Shown here piece after piece: positions 1-5,355 of a DNA stretch of 17,414 nucleotides (position 1 is the stretch's first letter; every line of letters starts with the position of its first letter). The DNA lies in the NCBI GenBank assembly GCA_030623035.1, contig JAUXFK010000028.1, positions 1 through 17,414 of the forward strand, given 5' to 3'. The notes beneath the pieces were generated by a model. The model was not told where the DNA came from, ran no database searches, and was given only the letters and a program-made list of their open reading frames with translations. This DNA comes from Deltaproteobacteria bacterium (GTDB lineage: Bacteria > Desulfobacterota > UBA8473). Both the position numbers and the translations under genes were made by a program.

Positions 1-117
1 AAGGAGGATTAAGGGATGTCAAAGAAGAAGTTTGAGAGGACGAAGCCGCATGTTAATATAGGGACGATAGGCCATGTGGATCATGGGAAGACGACGTTAA
101 CTGCGGCGATCACGAGG
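1..117 (+). repeat. Terminal direct repeat, left copy (5' end of tuf)
   Basis: Bases 1-117 are identical, base for base, to 17298-17414. The repeat begins at the tuf Shine-Dalgarno sequence (AAGGAGG at 1-7) and runs through codon 34. Duplicate tuf genes kept identical by gene conversion are common in bacteria. A direct repeat that begins exactly at base 1 and ends exactly at the last base is also what an assembler leaves when a contig breaks at a collapsed repeat. Confidence 0.97.
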
Positions 118-1215
118 ATATTGAGTAATCAGGGTCTGGCTGAGTATATGTCATATGAGAACATAGACAATGCTCCGGAGGAGAAGGAGCGTGGTTTGAC
201 GATAGCGATAGCGCATGTGGAGTATGAGACGAAGGCTCGGCATTATGCGCATATAGATTGTCCTGGTCATGCGGATTACATAAAGAATATGATAACAGGT
301 GCGGCGCAGATGGATGGTACGATATTGGTGGTAAGTGCTGCGGATGGGCCGATGCCGCAGACGCGTGAGCACATATTATTAGCGAGGCAGGTTCGGGTGC
401 CTTATATAGTGGTTTATTTGAACAAGGCAGACATGGTGGATGATGAGGAGTTGATGGAGTTGGTGGAGTTAGAGGTGAGGGAGCTTTTGAGTGAGTATGA
501 GTTTCCTGGTGATGACATACCTGTGGTATCGGGGTCAGCGTTAAAGGCGTTGGAGTGTGGATGTGGGAAGCCGGAGTGTGAGAGTTGTAAGAGTATAATG
601 GAGTTAATGGATGCGGTAGATTCTTACATACCGGAGCCTGTTCGAGATATAGACAAGCCGTTTTTATTACCTGTGGAGGATGTTTTTAGTATATCAGGCA
701 GGGGGACGGTAGTGACAGGGCGAGTGGAGCGAGGAGTGATAAAGGTAGGTGAGGAGGTAGAGATAGTAGGGATAAAGCCTACGGTGAAGACGGTATGTAC
801 AGGGGTGGAGATGTTTCGGAAGATATTGGATCAGGGTCAGGCTGGGGATAATATAGGTGTATTATTACGAGGGACGAAGCGAGATGATGTGGAGCGTGGT
901 CAGGTGATATCGAAGCCTGGTAGTATAATGCCTCATAAGAGTTTTAAGGCGGAGGTATATATATTGTCGAAGGAGGAGGGGGGTAGGCACACGCCGTTTT
1001 TCAATGGATATAGGCCTCAGTTTTATTTTCGGACGACGGATGTGACGGGGATAGTGACCTTACCCGAGGGTATAGAGATGGTAATGCCTGGAGACAATGT
1101 ATCATTTACTGCGGATTTGATAACTCCTATAGCCATGGAGAAGGAGTTAAGGTTTGCGATTCGAGAAGGTGGAAAGACTGTCGGCGCTGGCGTTATAAGT
1201 GAAATTATTGAATAG
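16..1215 (+). CDS. tuf: Elongation factor Tu
   Basis: EF-Tu is the GTPase that delivers aminoacyl-tRNA to the ribosomal A site. The 399 aa protein is full length for the family. Visible motifs are the P-loop GHVDHGKT (residues 19-26), DCPGHAD (81-87, His85 matching the catalytic His84 of E. coli), NKAD (136-139) and SAL (174-176), followed by the two beta-barrel domains, ending in ISEIIE. A cysteine cluster, C181-x-C183-x4-C188-x2-C191, sits just after the SAL motif. The ATG at 16 has an AAGGAGG eight bases upstream. Codon use is extreme and unlike the neighbours: all 24 Lys are AAG; up to codon 381 all 36 Glu are GAG and about 29 of 30 Ile are ATA. The last ~18 codons switch to GAA and ATT. 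The next gene, rpmG, starts 57 bp downstream. Confidence 0.98.
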   Translation: MSKKKFERTKPHVNIGTIGHVDHGKTTLTAAITRILSNQGLAEYMSYENIDNAPEEKERGLTIAIAHVEYETKARHYAHIDCPGHADYIKNMITGAAQMDGTILVVSAADGPMPQTREHILLARQVRVPYIVVYLNKADMVDDEELMELVELEVRELLSEYEFPGDDIPVVSGSALKALECGCGKPECESCKSIMELMDAVDSYIPEPVRDIDKPFLLPVEDVFSISGRGTVVTGRVERGVIKVGEEVEIVGIKPTVKTVCTGVEMFRKILDQGQAGDNIGVLLRGTKRDDVERGQVISKPGSIMPHKSFKAEVYILSKEEGGRHTPFFNGYRPQFYFRTTDVTGIVTLPEGIEMVMPGDNVSFTADLITPIAMEKELRFAIREGGKTVGAGVISEIIE

Positions 1216-1272
1216 AGGATCGTGTGTTGGCGATAAAGTGTTATTAAATACCGAAACGAGAAGATTTAAAAG

Positions 1273-1422
1273 ATGAGAGAAATTGTTATCCTTGCTTGTA
1301 GTGATTGCAAAAGGAGAAACTATACAACAACTAAAAACAAGAGGACGACTCCTAATAAATTGGAGTTTAAAAAGTATTGTCGGTTTTGCCGTACGCATAC
1401 CCTTCATAGGGAGACTAGATAG
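1273..1422 (+). CDS. rpmG: 50S ribosomal protein L33
   Basis: This is a small basic protein of 49 aa, the usual length for L33 of the large ribosomal subunit. It starts MREIVILACSDC and ends in HRETR. Two CxxC pairs (C9/C12 and C36/C39) match the zinc-binding form of L33. The ATG at 1273 has only a weak purine-rich stretch upstream (GAGAAG at 1258-1263). The gene lies between tuf and tRNA-Trp/secE, a common place for rpmG. The stop codon TAG (1420-1422) touches the first base of a family A repeat, so the repeat sits directly against the end of the gene. Confidence 0.95.
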   Translation: MREIVILACSDCKRRNYTTTKNKRTTPNKLEFKKYCRFCRTHTLHRETR

Positions 1423-1530
1423 CGTGCATCCAGAAACGAGCAATTTTGTTCAAGGTCAAAGAAGGGGAAGGGATTAAAATCTGAGCCTGACAATGAAATT
1501 GGGCAAAAGTGTTATTGAATGGATGGACAC
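1422..1530 (+). repeat. Family A intergenic repeat, copy 1
   Basis: This ~109 bp copy begins at the rpmG stop codon. Its core from CATCCAG (1427) through CTGAC (1491) differs from copy 2 at only 2 of 65 positions, then both continue into ATTGGGCAAAAG. The ends are imperfectly inverted: GCGTGCATCCA on the left against TGGATGGACAC on the right. The right arm is more diverged than in copy 2. I see no reading frame of its own and no clear target duplication. Confidence 0.85.
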
Positions 1531-1688
1531 TGGATAATACCCTGCCATTTGTTTTTTATATAAGCGCCTTTGGCTTTATTTCAGCGAGTATTGTTCTATT
1601 TTTAAGTCCTTTGCTTTATTAATAAGCTTATTTAACACGACCATTTAACGGGTGATTTTCAAGTTGAGTTATATAGGCTTTCAAGTTA
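1531..1688. other. Gene-free spacer between family A repeat copies 1 and 2
   Basis: This is 158 bp of AT-rich sequence within the 411 bp gap between rpmG and tRNA-Trp. I find no gene, no convincing promoter and no intrinsic terminator. The only structure is a perfect 12 bp palindrome, AATAAGCTTATT, at 1621-1632. Confidence 0.6.
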
Positions 1689-1796
1689 GTGTTCATCCAG
1701 AAATGAGCAATTTTGTTCAAGGTCAAGGAAGGGGAAGGGATTAAAATCTGAGCCTGACGCAGAGATTGGGCAAAAGGGCCATTTCTGGATGGATAC
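1689..1796 (+). repeat. Family A intergenic repeat, copy 2 (MITE-like)
   Basis: This ~108 bp copy has the clearest ends. CATCCAGAAATG (1694-1705) is the exact reverse complement of CATTTCTGGATG near the right end (1780-1791). A 6 bp direct repeat, AGTTAG, flanks it at 1684-1689 and 1798-1803 and may be a target duplication, though six bases are weak evidence. Inverted ends, intergenic location and several copies fit a small non-autonomous element. No transposase is present, so the parent family is unknown. Confidence 0.85.
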
Positions 1797-1833
1797 GAGT
1801 TAGGGATTGATTCCACTTTAAAAATAGATATAC

Positions 1834-1910
1834 AGGCCAGTAGCTCTAACGGCTAGAGCACCGGACTCCAAATTCGGGGGATGGGGGTTCGAATCCCTCC
1901 TGGCCTGCCA
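1834..1910 (+). tRNA. tRNA-Trp (anticodon CCA)
   Basis: The cloverleaf folds by eye. The acceptor stem is AGGCCAG (1834-1840) with CTGGCCT (1900-1906), the discriminator base is G1907, and the 3' CCA (1908-1910) is encoded. The D stem is GCTC/GAGC. The anticodon stem is CCGGA/TTCGG with loop CTCCAAA, which places anticodon CCA at 1868-1870 and reads UGG. The T stem is GGGGG/CCCTC with loop TTCGAAT. tRNA-Trp just upstream of secE is a common bacterial arrangement. A family A repeat ends 37 bp before it. Confidence 0.97.
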
Positions 1911-1943
1911 ATTTTATAAAGTATCAAGATAAAGGCTTTTTAA

Positions 1944-2129
1944 ATGATTGATAAGTGTATTCAATTTCTTAAAGAAGTTAAGGTTGAGTTGAAAAAGGTT
2001 GTTTGGCCTACGCGAAAGGATACGATTGGATCAACTTCTGTTGTGTTGATTGTTGTAATTATCGTTGCTTTATTTTTGGGCTTGGTTGATCTTGGTTTAT
2101 CGAGGCTAATCCGGATTGTACTGGGTTGA
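1944..2129 (+). CDS. secE: Preprotein translocase subunit SecE
   Basis: SecE is the small essential membrane subunit of the SecYEG export channel. The 61 aa protein is the short, single-membrane-span form found in most bacteria other than enterics. An amphipathic N-terminal half carries the family signature around VKVELKKVVWPTRKD (residues ~13-27). One hydrophobic segment follows (about 33-52), then a short basic end. It starts 33 bp after tRNA-Trp with only a modest AAAGG upstream, and nusG follows after 27 bp. The secE-nusG pairing is one of the most conserved in bacteria and supports the call. Confidence 0.95.
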   Translation: MIDKCIQFLKEVKVELKKVVWPTRKDTIGSTSVVLIVVIIVALFLGLVDLGLSRLIRIVLG

Positions 2130-2156
2130 TTTAGGGCATTATTACGTTGGGATAAA

Positions 2157-2687
2157 ATGGAAAAGAAATGGTATGTGGTTCATACATATTCTGGTTATGA
2201 AAACCAGGTTAAGACTGCGCTGCAAGAGAGGATAAAGTCCAATGAAAAAGAAGCGTATTTTTCTGATATTCTTGTGCCGTCAGAAAAAGTTGTTGAGCTT
2301 GTAAAGGGCAAGAAGAAAACCTCTGACCGAAAGATTTTCCCAGGATATATAATGGTGAATATGGAGCTTAACAATGAGACCTGGCATATTGTTAGAGATA
2401 CCCCTAAAGTTACAGGGTTTATTGGTGGGAAATATGATCCGGTGGCAATTTCGGATGAAGAGGTTAAGGATATAATTAATCAGATTAGTGATGGAACTCT
2501 TAAGCCAAAGCCAAAGGTATTGTATGAGAAGGGTGATAGTGTTCGAGTGATTGAGGGGCCTTTTACAAATTTTAATGGTGTTATTGCAGAGGTAAAGCCG
2601 GAAAAAGGAAAGTTAAAGGTATTGGTGAGTATTTTTGGTAGATCTACGCCGGTTGAGCTTGATTTTCTTCAAGTAAAAAAGGTTTGA
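2157..2687 (+). CDS. nusG: Transcription termination/antitermination factor NusG
   Basis: NusG binds the RNA polymerase clamp, modulates pausing and Rho-dependent termination, and links polymerase to the leading ribosome. The 176 aa protein has the normal two-domain form. The NGN domain (about 1-115) opens with KKWYVVHTYSGYENQV and contains the conserved FPGYIMVNM segment and GFIGG turn. The C-terminal KOW domain (about 120-176) has EGDSVRVIEGPFTNFNGVI-like sequence (the first residues read EKGDSVRV) and ends DFLQVKKV. It has no extra inserted domain, so it looks like NusG and not a specialised paralogue. The upstream ribosome binding site is weak, and translation coupled to secE is possible. 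Confidence 0.97.
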   Translation: MEKKWYVVHTYSGYENQVKTALQERIKSNEKEAYFSDILVPSEKVVELVKGKKKTSDRKIFPGYIMVNMELNNETWHIVRDTPKVTGFIGGKYDPVAISDEEVKDIINQISDGTLKPKPKVLYEKGDSVRVIEGPFTNFNGVIAEVKPEKGKLKVLVSIFGRSTPVELDFLQVKKV

Positions 2688-2703
2688 TTATAGGAGGGCA
2701 TCT

Positions 2704-3126
2704 ATGGCTAAGAAGGTTATTGGACTTATAAAACTTCAAGTTCCTGCAGGTAAAGCGAATCCTTCTCCCCCGGTAGGTCCGGCTTTGGGGCAACATGGGG
2801 TCAACATTATGGAGTTTTGCAAATCTTTCAATGCCAAGACTCAAAAGCAGGAGGGGATGATAATCCCGGTTGTTATTACCGTTTATGCAGACAGATCCTT
2901 TAGTTTCATTACGAAGACCCCGCCTGCGGCTGTTTTATTGAAAAAGGCTGCCGGGATTGTGAAAGGTTCTGGAGAACCCAAAAAGGTTAAGGTAGGTAAG
3001 GTTACCTATAGACAGGTAGAAGAGATTGCCAAGATGAAACAGCCTGATCTCAATGCTGTTGATTTAGATGGTGCAATCAAGACCATAGAAGGTACAGCCA
3101 GGAGTATGGGGATCGTTATAGAATGA
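2704..3126 (+). CDS. rplK: 50S ribosomal protein L11
   Basis: L11 forms the GTPase-associated centre with 23S rRNA at the base of the stalk, next to where EF-G and EF-Tu act. The 140 aa length is standard. The N-terminal domain has the proline-rich PAGKANPSPPVGPALGQHG stretch (about residues 15-33), and the C-terminal RNA-binding domain ends GTARSMGIVIE. The ATG at 2704 has an ideal AGGAGG (2692-2697) six bases upstream, and the gene starts 16 bp after the nusG stop. The order nusG-rplK-rplA is the usual one. In E. coli L1 represses this operon through a site near the start of rplK mRNA. I could not identify such a site here. Confidence 0.98.
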   Translation: MAKKVIGLIKLQVPAGKANPSPPVGPALGQHGVNIMEFCKSFNAKTQKQEGMIIPVVITVYADRSFSFITKTPPAAVLLKKAAGIVKGSGEPKKVKVGKVTYRQVEEIAKMKQPDLNAVDLDGAIKTIEGTARSMGIVIE

Positions 3127-3167
3127 TTATTTAACAGCGGGATATATTTTAGCTTGGAGAATAAAAA

Positions 3168-3872
3168 GTGTCAAAAAAAGGAAAGAAGTATTTAGAAGTA
3201 TTAGAAAAAATTGATAAAACGGAAAAGTATGAGTTGAAACAAGGAATTGAAATTGCAAAGGAGAATGCATTCGCTAAATTCGATGAGTCCATAGACGTCT
3301 CTATCAGGCTGGGGATTGATCCTAGAAAGGCGGATCAGATGGTGAGAGGGACGGTTGTGTTGCCCAATGGAACAGGAAAGGATGTTCGGGTTTTGGTCTT
3401 TGCAAAGGGAGAAAAAGAAAAGGAGGCAAAGGAGGCTGGTGCTGATTTTGTTGGTGCTGAAGATTTGATAGAAAAGATCGCTGGAGGGTGGACAGATTTC
3501 GACAAAGCTGTAGCTACCCCTGATGTTATGAGTTTGGTTGGGAAAATAGGAAAGATTTTAGGGCCAAGGGGGTTAATGCCAAATCCAAAGCTTGGTACGG
3601 TGACTTTCGAAGTTGGCAATGTGGTTAAGGATTTAAAAGCAGGTAAAATTGAGTATAGAGCAGATAAGACAGGTATTGTTCATGTTCCTGTAGGAAGGGC
3701 ATCTTTTAGCCTGGAAAAGATATTTGAAAATATTATTGCACTTATGGATGTTATTATAAAGGCAAAACCAGCTTCAAGTAAAGGAGTATATTTACGAGGT
3801 ATTGCCCTTGCTACGACTATGGGCCCTGGAATAAAGATAGATCCCCTTCATGTTAGAGGGATAATAAAGTAG
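3168..3872 (+). CDS. rplA: 50S ribosomal protein L1
   Basis: L1 forms the mobile L1 stalk that helps release deacylated tRNA from the E site. In E. coli it also represses its own operon. The 234 aa length is typical. The protein opens MSKKGKKYLEVLEKID and holds the family segment GKIGKILGPRGLMPNPK (about residues 126-142). The start is GTG at 3168, with GGAGA (3156-3160) upstream. No upstream in-frame start gives a better N-terminus, because the SKKGKKY motif normally begins directly after the initiator. An intrinsic terminator lies 36 bp after the stop. Confidence 0.97.
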   Translation: MSKKGKKYLEVLEKIDKTEKYELKQGIEIAKENAFAKFDESIDVSIRLGIDPRKADQMVRGTVVLPNGTGKDVRVLVFAKGEKEKEAKEAGADFVGAEDLIEKIAGGWTDFDKAVATPDVMSLVGKIGKILGPRGLMPNPKLGTVTFEVGNVVKDLKAGKIEYRADKTGIVHVPVGRASFSLEKIFENIIALMDVIIKAKPASSKGVYLRGIALATTMGPGIKIDPLHVRGIIK

Positions 3873-3908
3873 GATTTGGGGGATAATTTCAATCGGTTAA
3901 CTATCCAT

Positions 3909-3936
3909 AGCCTCTGATTTTCCAGAGGTTTTTATT
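3909..3936 (+). terminator. Intrinsic terminator between rplA and rplJ
   Basis: A perfect 6 bp stem, CCTCTG (3911-3916) with CAGAGG (3923-3928), closes a 6-base loop and can be extended by G-U and A-U pairs to eight. It is followed at once by TTTTTATTTT. It lies 36 bp past the rplA stop. By position it would end rplKA transcripts, or act as a partial attenuator before rplJL-rpoBC as known in E. coli. Confidence 0.7.
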
Positions 3937-3962
3937 TTGCATTTTTTCAATCTTTAAAATTG

Positions 3963-4142
3963 GTATACGTCCAGAGATGATAATTTTTTTTTCAAGGTCA
4001 AGAAAGGCGAAGATTTTAACCGCCCCAGAGAAATATGGCTTCGCATTTCACAGGGCAAGCAGGAATATATTGACATATCTTGAGGATTAAAATCTGAGCC
4101 CAACAAAGAGATTGGGCAAAAAAGCCATTTCCGGATTGACAC
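3963..4142 (+). repeat. Family A intergenic repeat, copy 3 (long form)
   Basis: This copy is ~180 bp and shares both halves of copies 1 and 2: the left part with TCAAGGTCAAG and the right part GATTAAAATCTGAGCC through ATTGGGCAAAA. About 72 bp of extra sequence (roughly 4013-4084) lies between them. The ends are imperfectly inverted, GTCCAGAGATG against CATTTCCGGAT. The inner hairpin is perfect here: GCCCAA (4098-4103) with TTGGGC (4112-4117). Either the short copies are deletion forms or this copy gained an insert. With the terminator it accounts for most of the 318 bp gap between rplA and rplJ. Confidence 0.8.
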
Positions 4143-4150
4143 GAACTAAT

Positions 4151-4164
4151 AAATGAATTCATTT
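4151..4164. other. 14 bp perfect palindrome before rplJ
   Basis: AAATGAATTCATTT is a perfect 14 bp palindrome lying 27 to 40 bases upstream of the rplJ start. It could be a protein-binding site or may be chance in AT-rich DNA. With no loop it is a poor RNA hairpin. I cannot assign a function. Confidence 0.35.
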
Positions 4165-4190
4165 AATCTTATATAGAAAGAGAGGGATGG

Positions 4191-4715
4191 ATGCCTTTAA
4201 ATAGGGAATTGAAAGAACAGATTGTTTCGGAGTTGCGTGGAAAATTTCAAAAAGCCCAGGTAGCAATCCTTACAGACTACTGTGGTTTGAATGTTGAAGA
4301 GATAAATAGACTGAGAAAGGAACTTCGAAGTGAGGAAGTAGAGTACCGTGTTGTCAAGAATACCATTTTAAGACTTGCTACTAAGGATACATATTTTGAG
4401 TTGCTCAATGATCATTTTAAAGGCCCTAGTGCAATTGCCATTAGTTATCATGAGCAGAAAGCCCCGGCTGAGGTGTTAACGAAGTTTATCAAGGACTGTC
4501 CGAAACTAGAGATTAAAGCGGGTGTTTTAGATGGCAAGATTATGACTCCAAAGCAAGTTAAGTTGCTTGCTGAGCTTCCAAGTAGAGATGTTCTTTTGGC
4601 CCAGATGTTATCTTCACTCGTTTCAAATCATACAGGCCTTGTGGGAGCTTTAAACGGGATTTTATTGAAGTTTATTAATATATTAGAGGCGATTAAAGAG
4701 AAAAAAAAGGAATGA
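4191..4715 (+). CDS. rplJ: 50S ribosomal protein L10
   Basis: L10 anchors the L7/L12 dimers to the large subunit and forms the stalk base. The 174 aa length fits the family. The N-terminal rRNA-binding domain (about 1-130) opens MPLNRELKEQIVSELRGKF and contains RLRKELR and VVKNTILRLA. The C-terminal helix that binds L12 dimers ends in EAIKEKKKE. The ATG at 4191 is preceded by a purine-rich AAAGAGAGGG. rplL follows after 36 bp. In E. coli the L10-L12 complex represses its own mRNA through a leader before rplJ. Here most of that position is occupied by a family A repeat, whose end lies 48 bp upstream of the start. Confidence 0.97.
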   Translation: MPLNRELKEQIVSELRGKFQKAQVAILTDYCGLNVEEINRLRKELRSEEVEYRVVKNTILRLATKDTYFELLNDHFKGPSAIAISYHEQKAPAEVLTKFIKDCPKLEIKAGVLDGKIMTPKQVKLLAELPSRDVLLAQMLSSLVSNHTGLVGALNGILLKFINILEAIKEKKKE

Positions 4716-4751
4716 AAATCTAAATAAAATTACGTAAGGGGGATTTGAAAT

Positions 4752-5132
4752 ATGGCAAAAGTAAGCAAAGAGGATGTTGTCAGCTTTATTGATAATATGA
4801 CGGTATTGGAACTTTCGGAATTTGTGAAAGAGTTACAGGAGAAATATGGTGTTCAGGCTTCGGCTCCAGTTGCTGTTATGCCAAACATGCAGGCACAATC
4901 CGAAGCACCTGCAGAGGAAAAAACAGAGTTTAATGTAGTACTGACGGCAATAGGAGAAAAGAAAATTCAGGTGATTAAAGAGGTTCGAGCCCTTACTGGT
5001 TTAGGATTGAAAGAGGCCAAAGAATTGGTTGAAAGTGCGCCGAAAGCTGTTAAAGAAGCGATTCCAAAAGAAGAGGCTGAGAATGTTAAGAAAAAAATAG
5101 AAGAGGCAGGAGGCACAGCAGAGATTCAATAA
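4752..5132 (+). CDS. rplL: 50S ribosomal protein L7/L12
   Basis: L7/L12 is the multicopy stalk protein that recruits EF-Tu and EF-G and stimulates their GTPase activity. The 126 aa protein has the standard three parts: a helical dimerisation domain (about 1-33), an Ala/Pro/Glu-rich hinge (about 34-55), and the C-terminal factor-binding domain. The latter carries EKKIQVIKEVRALTGLGLKE and the glycine-containing end EEAGGTAEIQ. The ATG at 4752 has AAGGGGG about nine bases upstream. It is followed by a 223 bp gap before rpoB that contains a palindromic repeat. In E. coli the rplL-rpoB gap holds an attenuator and an RNase III site. I see no obvious equivalent here. Confidence 0.98.
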   Translation: MAKVSKEDVVSFIDNMTVLELSEFVKELQEKYGVQASAPVAVMPNMQAQSEAPAEEKTEFNVVLTAIGEKKIQVIKEVRALTGLGLKEAKELVESAPKAVKEAIPKEEAENVKKKIEEAGGTAEIQ

Positions 5133-5194
5133 GACTATCGAAATCTTGTTTAATAATAATTAATTTTATATAATTTAATAGTATAGGAATTTCC

Positions 5195-5276
5195 TTTTTT
5201 TGACAGGATGTACAAGATGATCAGGATATAAGAAGAGTAAAAAAATCATGTAAATCCTGTTAATCACTGTCAAAAG
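5195..5276. repeat. Family B palindromic intergenic repeat
   Basis: About 82 bp runs from TTTTTTGACAGGATG to CACTGTCAAAAG. The outer nine bases, TTTTGACAG and CTGTCAAAA, are perfectly inverted, and the next ~21 bases match at about two thirds of positions. The arms are made of short GATxxACA-like units (GACAGGAT, TACAAGAT, ATCAGGAT; AATCCTGT on the other side). From memory, very similar 'ACAGGAT...ATCCTGT' intergenic palindromes are abundant in several environmental phyla. No coding capacity. Confidence 0.75.
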
Positions 5277-5280
5277 AGTC

Positions 5281-5293
5281 CGCCCAAAGGGCG
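5281..5293 (+). other. Small GC-rich hairpin before rpoB
   Basis: CGCCC-AAA-GGGCG forms a 5 bp GC stem with a 3-base loop just after the family B repeat and 62 bp before rpoB. It has no following T-run, so it is not an intrinsic terminator. It could be an RNA processing or pausing structure. Confidence 0.4.
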
Positions 5294-5355
5294 CTAAGTT
5301 CATAGGTAAGAGATTGCTTATCCAATAATTTAGTATCAGCCAAAAAGGAGTGAGC

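Noticed and set aside
1147..1443. A 98 aa minus-strand reading frame over tuf 3' end and rpmG
   Set aside because: It is antisense to two recognised genes, has no family features and runs into repeat DNA.
1422..1796. A CRISPR array, because of the two repeats separated by a spacer
   Set aside because: There are only two units of ~109 bp with a 158 bp interval, and they have inverted ends and no cas genes. This fits a dispersed repeat.
1628..1816. A 62 aa minus-strand reading frame in the gap before tRNA-Trp
   Set aside because: It mostly translates a family A repeat copy, and a similar frame in the other copies is not kept.
5350..5355. GTG at 5350 as the rpoB start
   Set aside because: It overlaps the AAGGAG Shine-Dalgarno sequence. 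ATG at 5356 has proper spacing.
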